11,475 bases of DNA from positions 1-11,475 of the forward strand of contig SYNW01000041.1 of the NCBI GenBank assembly GCA_005805045.1, read 5' to 3'. Position 1 is the stretch's first letter. Each line of letters begins with the position of its first letter. Origin of the DNA: Actinomycetota bacterium (lineage in GTDB: Bacteria; Actinomycetota; Acidimicrobiia; Acidimicrobiales; Ilumatobacteraceae). Below are positions 5,708-11,475 of the stretch, one piece after another. A model generated the notes under the pieces. It ran no database searches. It was given only the letters and a program-made list of their open reading frames with translations, and had not been told where the DNA came from. The translations under genes and the position numbers were made by a program.

Positions 5708-7042
5708 ATGTCTGAACCAAAATCGCGGCGCCGCGAGCCGAACGGCCCCCGCCGAAACGCAAATTCACCTCGTCGCCCAACGAATCAGCGTCGACCTAGC
5801 GGGTCGACAGGCGGTCCACGAGATGATTCAACCGAGAGTGCGAGCGGCAACATCGGCTCGAACACAAATACGCGTGAACCAGTCGCGACGCCAACGCAGT
5901 TCGCCGCACTCGGCGTGAGCAGCCGAGTCGACGCCGGTCTGGCCAGCGCCGGGTTCGCCGCACCGTTTGCGATTCAGACCGAGGCGATACCTGTGGCACT
6001 GACCGGCGTTGACGTTTGTGGCCGTGCTCGCACTGGTTCAGGCAAGACGCTGGCTTTTGGCGTGCCGATGATCGAGCTAGTCACAGAAAAAGCCAGGCCC
6101 AACAAACCGCGCGGTGTCGTGCTCGTACCGACCCGCGAACTTGCCGTGCAGGTCACCGATGTTCTGGCACCAATCGCGCAGCATTGTGACGTGCGCGTCG
6201 CGGCAATTTATGGTGGCGCTGCTCGCGACAAACAAGTCGATCAACTTGTTCGTGGTGTCGAAATAATTATCGCTACACCGTTGCGTCTGATTGACTTGAT
6301 GAAGAACGGTGAAGCCGACCTGAGCGATGTCGAAATGATCGTGCTCGACGAAGCAGATCGCATGGCCGACGAGGGTTTCATGCCACAAGTCGAGTGGGTG
6401 CTGCGCCATGTCACGAAACAACATCAGACGATGTTGTTTTCGGCGACTCTCGATGGCCAAGTCGCAACTTTGGTCAAGCGCTATATGAAGTCGCCGCAAG
6501 AAGTGAGCATTGATGCGCCAACTGACACGGTCGGCACGATGCGACACTTATTCTTGGGCGTTCACCACATGGATAAAAACCGCGTGATTGCTGCAATGGC
6601 TCGCGCAGGCGGGCAAACCGTCGTCTTTTGCGACACAAAACGCGCATGCGACAAAGTCGCCGACGATCTCGTCGGTCTTGGTGAAAAAGTTTCCGCGTTA
6701 CACGGTGACATGGCACAGGGTGCGCGCGAACGATCGCTGCGCAAGTTTGCCCAGCGCGAACTCAATATTCTTGTGTGCACAGATGTCGCCGCGCGTGGCA
6801 TCGATATCGATGATGTCGGTATCGTCGTGCACTATGTGCCACCGCTAGAAGTTAAAACTTATTTGCACCGTTCGGGTCGCACTGCACGTGCCGGCAAAGA
6901 CGGTTGGGCAGTGACTCTGGCTGAATACAACCAGCACACGACTTGTCGAATAATTCAGCGCGGTTTGAAACTTGAGGCACAAGCGCCTATCGAAGTGTTT
7001 TCAAACGACAAGCGTCTTTCCGACCTTGGCTCGTTTTTATAG
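5708..7042 (+). CDS. DEAD-box ATP-dependent RNA helicase
   Basis: Cytoplasmic ATP-dependent RNA unwinding enzyme, probably for ribosome assembly, mRNA turnover or cold growth. Residues 1-60 are a basic, disordered Arg/Pro/Asn/Ser tail. The two RecA domains follow: Q-motif region FAALGV (65-70) to IQTEAIP (89-95), Walker A ARTGSGKT (107-114), Ia PTRELA (141-146), Ib TPLR (190-193, usually TPGR), II DEAD (215-218 with following RM), III SAT (245-247), then LHGDMAQGARER (331-342), V TDVAARGID (358-366) and VI HRSGRTARAG (387-396). The 444-residue length and lack of a C-terminal extension fit the RhlE-like group, but orthology is not settled by eye. ATG 5708 is preferred because GGGTGAG precedes it by 8 nt; a GTG at 5696 is in frame but overlaps that site. 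The stop lies 4 bp from leuD, which converges. Confidence 0.95.
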   Translation: MSEPKSRRREPNGPRRNANSPRRPTNQRRPSGSTGGPRDDSTESASGNIGSNTNTREPVATPTQFAALGVSSRVDAGLASAGFAAPFAIQTEAIPVALTGVDVCGRARTGSGKTLAFGVPMIELVTEKARPNKPRGVVLVPTRELAVQVTDVLAPIAQHCDVRVAAIYGGAARDKQVDQLVRGVEIIIATPLRLIDLMKNGEADLSDVEMIVLDEADRMADEGFMPQVEWVLRHVTKQHQTMLFSATLDGQVATLVKRYMKSPQEVSIDAPTDTVGTMRHLFLGVHHMDKNRVIAAMARAGGQTVVFCDTKRACDKVADDLVGLGEKVSALHGDMAQGARERSLRKFAQRELNILVCTDVAARGIDIDDVGIVVHYVPPLEVKTYLHRSGRTARAGKDGWAVTLAEYNQHTTCRIIQRGLKLEAQAPIEVFSNDKRLSDLGSFL

Positions 7043-7046
7043 CTAG

Positions 7047-7628
7047 CTAAAACCAACTCGGTCGGGTTTTTTCGAATTGTGAAATTCTGGCTTCGTGCTT
7101 CAATGAAATCGCGATGTCGTCGAGACCGTTTAGAAATCGATTCTGTGTGTCTGCGCTCATCGCAAACTTTTCGCTGATGCCGCAACTTGGCACTTCAACC
7201 GTCAACCGTTCGACATCGACCATGATCTCGGTCTCTGGGTTGTTTTCGATGATCTGCCACAACTTGGCAACTGTTTGTTCGTTCAACTCGACGACGATCA
7301 AACCGTTCTTGCCACAATTGTTTCGAAAGATGTCGCTAAAACTTGGTGCGATGACGGCGTCAAAACCGCCTTGTTGAATCGCCCAAACGGCGTGTTCACG
7401 CGACGAACCAACACCAAAACTTTTTCCAGCGACCAAGATCGACGCACCTGCATAACGCTCGTCGTTGAGCACGAAGTTGCGATCATCGCGCCAAGTCGAG
7501 AACAAACCCTTTTCAAAACCGGTGCGCTCGACACGTTTCAACCACTCAGCCGGAATAATCTGATCGGTGTCAACGTCGCTGCGCTTCAACGGCACGCCGC
7601 GACCAGAAATCACGCGAACTGTTTTCAT
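7047..7628 (-). CDS. leuD: 3-isopropylmalate dehydratase small subunit
   Basis: Small (swivelling-domain) subunit of isopropylmalate isomerase, which with LeuC converts 2-isopropylmalate to 3-isopropylmalate. The 193 residues match the usual bacterial size. Visible motifs: SDVDTDQIIP at about 17-26, ERTGFEKGLF (about 34-43), GKSFGVGSSREHAVWAI (about 68-84, substrate-specificity and active-site Ser/Arg loop) and APSFSDIFRNNCGKNG. The start region reads GTGATG: ATG 7628 overlaps the leuC TGA by one base, and a GTG at 7631 would overlap it by four; either gives translational coupling with leuC. ATG is preferred as the stronger codon. The gene converges on the helicase with 4 bp between stop codons, the two stops lying in the palindrome TAGCTAGCTA. 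Confidence 0.97.
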   Translation of the reverse strand: MKTVRVISGRGVPLKRSDVDTDQIIPAEWLKRVERTGFEKGLFSTWRDDRNFVLNDERYAGASILVAGKSFGVGSSREHAVWAIQQGGFDAVIAPSFSDIFRNNCGKNGLIVVELNEQTVAKLWQIIENNPETEIMVDVERLTVEVPSCGISEKFAMSADTQNRFLNGLDDIAISLKHEARISQFEKTRPSWF

Positions 7629-9031
7629 CACAGGTCTTCTGGTGAGGCAAAGTGCCCCGCTATAGCGGTTGCGGCTGCAACAGCGGGCGAGACCAGGTGA
7701 GTGCGGCCGCCACGACCTTGTCGACCTTCAAAGTTGCGATTTGAGGTGCTTGCGGCACGCTCTTGCGGTGCGAGTTTGTCGGGGTTCATTGCCAGGCACA
7801 TTGAGCAACCAGGTTCGCGCCAATCGATGCCCGCATCGATAAAAACTTTGTCGAGTCCTTCGGCTTGTGCCTGCAATTTCACGGCGTGACTGCCAGGCAC
7901 GACCATCACTCGCTTCACAGAAACTTTTCGCCCCCGCACGACATCGGCCGCTGCGCGCAGGTCTTCGATACGCGAGTTGGTGCATGATCCAATAAAAACT
8001 GTGTCGACTTTGATGTCGCGAATCGCGGTACCGGCTTGCAAGCCCATATATTCAAGCGCACGCGTCATGCTGTCGCGCTCGGTTGCGTCGCTGAAGTCTT
8101 CCGGTGTCGGCACGCGACCATTAAGTGTGACAACTTGTGCCGGGTTCGTGCCCCAAGTTACGTGCGGTGAAAGTTTGCTCGCGTCAATCGTGACCTGCTT
8201 GTCGAACACGGCGTCGTCATCGGTGTGCAGCGTCTGCCAGTCGGCGAGCGCCGCGTCAAATTGCACCCCTTTTGGTGCAAACTCGCGGCCACGCAAATAA
8301 TTAAAAGTTGTTTCGTCTGGCGCAACGAGACCCGCACGCGCACCAGCCTCGATCGACATATTGCAAACCGTCATGCGACCCTCCATTGACAGAGCGCGAA
8401 TCGCCGCACCGCGATATTCGATGACGTGTCCGATGCCGCCGCCCGTGCCGATTTTGCCGATCACAGCGAGGATGATGTCCTTGGCCGTTACTCCGCTCGG
8501 CGCATCACCCTCAACGTTCACACTCATCCACTTTGGTCGCGCTTGCGGCAAAGTTTGTGTTGCCAAAACATGTTCAACTTCGCTCGTACCGATGCCGAAG
8601 GCGAGTGCGCCGAATGCACCGTGCGTCGCCGTGTGGCTGTCGCCGCAAACAATCGTCATGCCCGGCAGAGTGCGACCTTGCTCTGGGCCGATCACATGCA
8701 CGATGCCTTGACCGGGGTCACCCATTGGGTAGAGCCTGATGTTGAACTCTTTAGCGTTGCGGCGCATCACTTCGATTTGTTTTGCTGATATCTCGTCAGC
8801 GATCGGCAGGTGAATATTTTCGGTCGGCACATTATGGTCTTCGGTCGCCACGGTGAGATCTGGTCGACGAACCGTGCGTTGCGCCAAACGCAGACCGTCG
8901 AATGCCTGCGGGCTCGTCACTTCATGCACGAGATGCAAATCGATATAGATAAGGTCTGGCTGGTTCGCACCAGAACTGACCACATGGCGATCCCAAATCT
9001 TTTGCGCCAGGGTCTTTGGTTGCGAACTCAC
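7628..9031 (-). CDS. leuC: 3-isopropylmalate dehydratase large subunit
   Basis: Large, [4Fe-4S]-containing subunit of isopropylmalate isomerase (aconitase family). The 467 residues equal the common bacterial LeuC length. The three cluster-ligand cysteines are present: Cys350 in FIGSCTNSR and Cys409/Cys412 in GCSMCLAMNPD. Other family blocks are ATEDHNVPT (62-70), CGDSHTATHGAFGALAFGIG (129-148), GKIGTGGGIGHVIEY (192-206), MSIEAGAR (225-232) and SNRNFEGRQGRGGRTHLVSP (430-449). It starts at GTG 9031; no Shine-Dalgarno is visible, and a weak -10-like CAGAAT lies 6 nt upstream. No Leu-rich leader peptide or terminator precedes it, unlike leuA, so regulation must differ. It forms a coupled two-gene operon with leuD. 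Confidence 0.97.
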   Translation of the reverse strand: MSSQPKTLAQKIWDRHVVSSGANQPDLIYIDLHLVHEVTSPQAFDGLRLAQRTVRRPDLTVATEDHNVPTENIHLPIADEISAKQIEVMRRNAKEFNIRLYPMGDPGQGIVHVIGPEQGRTLPGMTIVCGDSHTATHGAFGALAFGIGTSEVEHVLATQTLPQARPKWMSVNVEGDAPSGVTAKDIILAVIGKIGTGGGIGHVIEYRGAAIRALSMEGRMTVCNMSIEAGARAGLVAPDETTFNYLRGREFAPKGVQFDAALADWQTLHTDDDAVFDKQVTIDASKLSPHVTWGTNPAQVVTLNGRVPTPEDFSDATERDSMTRALEYMGLQAGTAIRDIKVDTVFIGSCTNSRIEDLRAAADVVRGRKVSVKRVMVVPGSHAVKLQAQAEGLDKVFIDAGIDWREPGCSMCLAMNPDKLAPQERAASTSNRNFEGRQGRGGRTHLVSPAVAAATAIAGHFASPEDL

Positions 9032-9120
9032 CGTTCTATTCTGCCTGTTTAATTCGGCGACTCAACCCGTGTCTAAATGACTGACCGAGCCGAGATTGTG
9101 CGAGTGGCACACATTCGGAC
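9032..9120. promoter_or_regulatory. Divergent promoter region between leuC and the 172-residue gene
   Basis: An 89-bp gap must carry both promoters. For leuC (minus strand) a weak pair TTGAGT (9065-9060), 16 bp, CAGAAT (9043-9038) lies 6 nt before GTG 9031, which would give a leaderless mRNA. For the plus gene I see no convincing -10 box. No leader peptide with Leu codons or terminator hairpin is visible in either direction. Confidence 0.35.
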
Positions 9121-9639
9121 ATGCAAAAACAACTTGAACCAATTGACCTAGCCACCTGCGTTGAATCCAGCCTGCACACGTCACTCGACGGCTTCGACTT
9201 GCCGCGCGCCCGTCTGTATGGCGTCAGCATCGTCGACCCCGAGGGTGTGCGCTCAAATCAAAACGGTGCATTGCGCATCAGTTTTCTCGCCGAGCATGGC
9301 GATGTTTACGAGTTGCTCGACGCACCGAGCAGTGCGATTGCCCGCATGTTTGATGCCGCTGTTGTCTTGACTTGCGGATGGGCTGCGCCGATCGATCACG
9401 ACGAGAGCCCCGAGCACGAAGATTCAAGCGAGGTTCCGCCGAGTCAACACCCGCAACGGCGACGAGTGCGACTCGTCGTCAGTGTTTGCGACAACGGCGT
9501 GGCTTCGGTGTTGCGATTCGCCGACACACCCGATGACGTTGTCACTGATGCGGGTTCAGCGCGTGGCAGTTTGGCTGATGCGGTCAATAATTTATGGTGT
9601 GACCCAAAGGTTGTTGTCAGCCGCGAAACAGTCGAATAA
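9121..9639 (+). CDS. Unrecognised 172-residue protein
   Basis: I do not recognise this protein. It is soluble-looking, with no signal peptide or membrane helix. Residues 1-90 look like a mixed alpha/beta domain (LYGVSIVDPEGVRS, 32-45; RISFLAEHGDVYELLDAP, 52-69; AAVVLTCGWAAP, 79-90). An acidic Glu/Asp/Ser/Pro-rich stretch (91-108) and basic QRRRVR (112-117) form a linker, and a second beta-rich part follows (LVVSVCDNGVASVLRF, 118-133). ATG 9121 is the only start codon after the in-frame TGA at 9082-9084, so the N-terminus is well fixed. No Shine-Dalgarno is visible. It is divergent from leuC, and its TAA is directly adjacent (0 bp) to the convergent hydrolase stop. The coding style matches its neighbours, so it is probably a real, lineage-restricted gene. 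Confidence 0.75.
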   Translation: MQKQLEPIDLATCVESSLHTSLDGFDLPRARLYGVSIVDPEGVRSNQNGALRISFLAEHGDVYELLDAPSSAIARMFDAAVVLTCGWAAPIDHDESPEHEDSSEVPPSQHPQRRRVRLVVSVCDNGVASVLRFADTPDDVVTDAGSARGSLADAVNNLWCDPKVVVSRETVE

Positions 9640-10500
9640 TTAGAGCGACGAGCGAAGATAAACCGACATGCAAGCCTCAACGAGGGTCGGCACAAAAGAT
9701 TCTTTTTTTGCAAACACTGCGTCGTGACCACCGCGCACCTCGAAAACCTCGACATCTTTCAACAGCCGATAGAGCTCGGTTTGTCGCCCTGGTGCGACGA
9801 CGCCATCTTCGGTAGTGATTACAACGGCAGCTGGCTCTTCGAACTTCGGCAACCAATCGCGCGAGTCGAAATTGCCGATTGCACTACCGGCCTCAAGAAT
9901 ATGGCGCCAATCGTGACTTGCAATTTGTTGAATAGCCCACGGCGCCAAATCGTTTGACTTGCGTTGTAAATAAAGTTGGTCGGTCAACCATGTGCGCGTT
10001 TGAGCCGTTGTCAATCGTGAAAGTGCGGCAAGGCCGGTCAGACCGAAGAAGCTCAGTTTTTCTTCGCGCGATTTCGCAAAATGACTCGCCGTGCTGCACA
10101 ACACGACACCGCGCACGCGCTGGTCATGTCGTTGCCACAACAATTGTGCGACCGTACCACCCATTGAGTAACCGACCGGAATAAAAGTTGAAATGCCGAG
10201 CACATCGGCGAGTGCGGCGACATCGTCGGCGCAGTCTTCAAGTTTGAAATTCGTTTTTGTGCGAATACCCCGACCGTGACCACGCAGGTCAAGCGCGATC
10301 ACATTGAAGTTTTCACTCAGCGCATCGAAGCACGTGAACCAGTTCAAGTCTGCGGTTGCTGTCCAGCCGTGAAGCAACATCAGTGTCGGCGCGCCAGCAG
10401 GCCCTTTTTTTTCGCGATAAAAAGTTTTTCCGCGACCAGGTAATTCGACCTCAAAACCTAAGGGCAGACCAGGTAGCTGTGCTACTGATTCCGTCGTCAC
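9640..10500 (-). CDS. Alpha/beta-fold hydrolase
   Basis: A 286-residue cytoplasmic serine hydrolase; the substrate is unknown. The fold markers are in order: oxyanion-hole HGW (44-46), DLRGHGRG (71-78), nucleophile elbow GYSMGG with Ser112, probable acid Asp232 (TTEDGVV) and His259 (RGGHDAV). The cap region, about 140-205, contains several Trp residues and a Leu-rich helix. It resembles the broad esterase, epoxide-hydrolase and enol-lactonase group and cannot be placed more finely by eye. It starts at GTG 10500, overlapping the greA stop by 4 bp (GTGA), so it is translated in a coupled unit with greA. The catalytic triad is complete, so the enzyme should be active. A haloalkane dehalogenase or lipase role is not excluded. 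Confidence 0.9.
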   Translation of the reverse strand: MTTESVAQLPGLPLGFEVELPGRGKTFYREKKGPAGAPTLMLLHGWTATADLNWFTCFDALSENFNVIALDLRGHGRGIRTKTNFKLEDCADDVAALADVLGISTFIPVGYSMGGTVAQLLWQRHDQRVRGVVLCSTASHFAKSREEKLSFFGLTGLAALSRLTTAQTRTWLTDQLYLQRKSNDLAPWAIQQIASHDWRHILEAGSAIGNFDSRDWLPKFEEPAAVVITTEDGVVAPGRQTELYRLLKDVEVFEVRGGHDAVFAKKESFVPTLVEACMSVYLRSSL

Positions 10501-10964
10501 TGCGATTGCGTCTCTAAAACTTTGACTTTCAACTTGCCGTTGGGTGCGGCGTATTCAACGACATCGCCGGGTTTTGCGCCGAGCAAGGCTGAACCAAGGG
10601 GAGAAGTCGGGCTCATCACGGCAGAATCGCTGATCTCTTCGATGTGTCCGATCAAATAACTTTCGGCCATTGACTCGTCATCGCCGTCATAGAGCACCTT
10701 CACGACCATGCCCACGCCAACGGTGCCATCTGTTGATGGTTCGACAATTTCGACATTCTCGAGAATTGATTCAAGTTGACGAATACGACCTTCCATATGA
10801 CCGTGTTCATCTTTTGCCGCGTGGTAGTCGCCGTTTTCTTTTAGGTCGCCATGCTCACGGGCGCGAGCAATTTTCTCGGCAGCGACGATGCGGCCGCGAG
10901 TAGTTAGGTCGGCGTGCTCTTCACGCAATCTTTCATGGGTTTTTCGTGACAACTTGTGGATCAT
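10497..10964 (-). CDS. greA: Transcription elongation factor GreA
   Basis: Binds the RNA polymerase secondary channel and stimulates cleavage of the RNA 3' end in backtracked complexes. The 155 residues compare with 158 in E. coli. The N-terminal coiled coil (about 5-75) carries the catalytic acidic tip in AREHGDLKENGDYHAA (35-50), with Asp40 and Glu43 matching E. coli Asp41 and Glu44, followed by KDEHGHMEGRIRQLE (51-65). The C-terminal FKBP-like domain includes SPTSPLGSALLGAKPGD (118-134) and ends VKVLETQSQ. The start is ATG 10964; a GGAG lies only 2 nt upstream, too close to act as a normal ribosome binding site, and TAGCAT lies 10 nt upstream. It is first in a coupled pair with the hydrolase and divergent from leuB. 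Confidence 0.97.
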   Translation of the reverse strand: MIHKLSRKTHERLREEHADLTTRGRIVAAEKIARAREHGDLKENGDYHAAKDEHGHMEGRIRQLESILENVEIVEPSTDGTVGVGMVVKVLYDGDDESMAESYLIGHIEEISDSAVMSPTSPLGSALLGAKPGDVVEYAAPNGKLKVKVLETQSQ

Positions 10965-10974
10965 GACTCCAAAA

Positions 10975-10980
10975 ATGCTA
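10975..10980 (-). promoter_or_regulatory. Candidate -10 box (TAGCAT) for greA
   Basis: TAGCAT matches TATAAT at 4 of 6 positions and lies 10 nt before the greA ATG on the minus strand, which would give a 5' leader of only a few nt. No clear -35 box is visible 16-18 bp upstream. Confidence 0.4.
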
Positions 10981-11028
10981 CCTAGATGGCGCCAAGTTAT
11001 TGGTCGGCTTTAGTGAGCGTCTGAGCCG

Positions 11029-11034
11029 TACGAT
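11029..11034 (+). promoter_or_regulatory. Candidate -10 box (TACGAT) for the mini-ORF-leuB transcript
   Basis: TACGAT (4 of 6 to TATAAT) is followed by exactly 7 nt and then the ATG of an 11-codon ORF that overlaps leuB. No clear -35 box is visible at normal spacing. The layout is the same as at the leu leader peptide and the ferredoxin. Confidence 0.4.
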
Positions 11035-11041
11035 TAATGGC

Positions 11042-11077
11042 ATGGTTTCGCAAAAATCAAATGACAAGTCAAAATAA
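11042..11077 (+). CDS. 11-codon mini-ORF (MVSQKSNDKSK) overlapping the leuB start
   Basis: ATG 11042 opens a frame of 11 codons that ends in TAA at 11075-11077; the last A is the first base of the leuB ATG (TAATG). It begins 7 nt after a TANNNT box, so it could be a leaderless ORF whose terminating ribosomes restart on leuB, which lacks a Shine-Dalgarno sequence before ATG 11077. It holds three Lys and three Ser codons and no Leu codons, and no terminator follows, so it is not a leucine attenuator of the leuA kind. A chance ORF is possible, since 11 codons is short. Confidence 0.4.
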   Translation: MVSQKSNDKSK

Positions 11078-11475
11078 TGGCGGATAATTCTGTGGCTGGT
11101 CATCGCGTTGCAGTTATCGGTGGCGACGGCATTGGGCCCGAAGTTTTGGCCGAGGCGTTGAAAGTTGTCGGGGCAACCGGCGTCAAACTTGCAACAACTA
11201 ATTACGATCTGGGTGGTGCGCGATATTTGCGTGATGGTGAAGTTTTGTCAGACTCGACGCTGGCCGAATTGCGCAAGTTCGATGCGATCTTGCTCGGCGC
11301 CGTCGGTACACCTGGTGTGCCGCCTGGTGTCATCGAACGTGGCTTACTGCTGAAGATGCGTTTTGAGTTGGACCTGTACATAAATCGCCGACCGTTTGTC
11401 GGTACCGCGCCGGGACATGTCAAGCCGCACGACTTTGTCGTGATTCGTGAAAACACCGAGGGCCCGTACGTCGGC
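11077..11475 (+). CDS. leuB: 3-isopropylmalate dehydrogenase, 5' part (continues beyond the window)
   Basis: NAD-dependent oxidative decarboxylation of 3-isopropylmalate, the third dedicated leucine step. The first 133 codons are present and the frame is open to the window edge; full-length actinobacterial LeuB is about 340-360 residues. Visible blocks: VAVIGGDGIGPEV (11-23, NAD-site strand and loop), YDLGGARYL (43-51), FDAILLGAVGTPGVPPGV (68-85), ERGLLLKMRFELDLYINRRP (87-106, substrate-binding Arg residues) and VVIRENTEGPYVG (121-133). The pattern follows mycobacterial LeuB, which argues against isocitrate or tartrate dehydrogenase. ATG 11077 is taken as the start. GTG 11092 is an in-frame alternative with GGCGGA 7 nt upstream, leaving three residues (AGH) before RVAVIGG. 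It is divergent from greA. Confidence 0.95.
   Translation, partial: MADNSVAGHRVAVIGGDGIGPEVLAEALKVVGATGVKLATTNYDLGGARYLRDGEVLSDSTLAELRKFDAILLGAVGTPGVPPGVIERGLLLKMRFELDLYINRRPFVGTAPGHVKPHDFVVIRENTEGPYVG

Noticed and set aside
7040..7049. Palindrome TAGCTAGCTA between helicase and leuD
   Set aside because: It is made by the two convergent TAG stop codons and their 4-bp gap; too short for a terminator and lacking T-runs of terminator type on either strand.
9032..9120. A second leucine attenuator ahead of leuC
   Set aside because: No short ORF with Leu codons and no hairpin with a U-tract was found on the minus strand in this gap.
10987..10994. Palindrome TGGCGCCA between greA and leuB
   Set aside because: An 8-bp GC-rich palindrome is expected by chance at this scale, with no second copy nearby to suggest an operator.

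Overview
The window looks like a piece of a compact, mid-GC actinobacterial chromosome, probably from the Acidimicrobiia (Ilumatobacter-like aquatic lineages); the exact taxon is inference. The reasons are: LeuA of the mycobacterial type, a 'LDAKRGDIGDTA'-type (group 2) PyrF, a short single-cluster ferredoxin, a LeuB resembling mycobacterial LeuB, weak or absent Shine-Dalgarno sequences, and several TANNNT -10 boxes about 7 nt ahead of start codons, as in leaderless actinobacterial transcripts. No tRNA, rRNA, insertion sequence, prophage or CRISPR is visible.

Layout. 1-999 (+) is the 3' part of a DHA2-type MFS transporter. It meets, 2 bp away, a minus-strand block reading from 5602 down to 1002: an unrecognised 57-codon ORF, homospermidine synthase (hss), a leucine attenuator with its own leader peptide, leuA, a small ferredoxin and pyrF. 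5708-7042 (+) is a DEAD-box RNA helicase, divergent from the hss unit. 9031-7047 (-) is leuC-leuD, meeting the helicase 4 bp apart. 9121-9639 (+) is an unrecognised protein that abuts the minus-strand pair greA-alpha/beta hydrolase (10964-9640). 11077 to the window end (+) is the 5' part of leuB, preceded by an 11-codon mini-ORF that overlaps its start codon.

How the genes work together. Every dedicated enzyme from 2-ketoisovalerate to 2-ketoisocaproate is encoded here: LeuA (synthase), LeuC+LeuD (isomerase) and LeuB (dehydrogenase, cut by the window end). They lie in three separate transcription units. The committed step, leuA, carries the clearest regulatory device in the window: a 10-residue leader peptide, MISRNELLLT, with three consecutive leucine codons, followed by an intrinsic terminator 45 nt before the leuA start. 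This is classical ribosome-mediated attenuation. The polyamine enzyme Hss sits just upstream and is translationally coupled (GTGA overlap) to the 57-residue ORF, the best candidate here for something undescribed.

The most unusual signals are the apparently leaderless Leu leader peptide, the hss-coupled small ORF, the mini-ORF fused by TAATG to leuB, a ferredoxin with Thr at the usual second cluster-Cys position, and nested inverted repeats in the hss/helicase divergent region. Nothing in the window amounts to an obvious new defence or mobile system.
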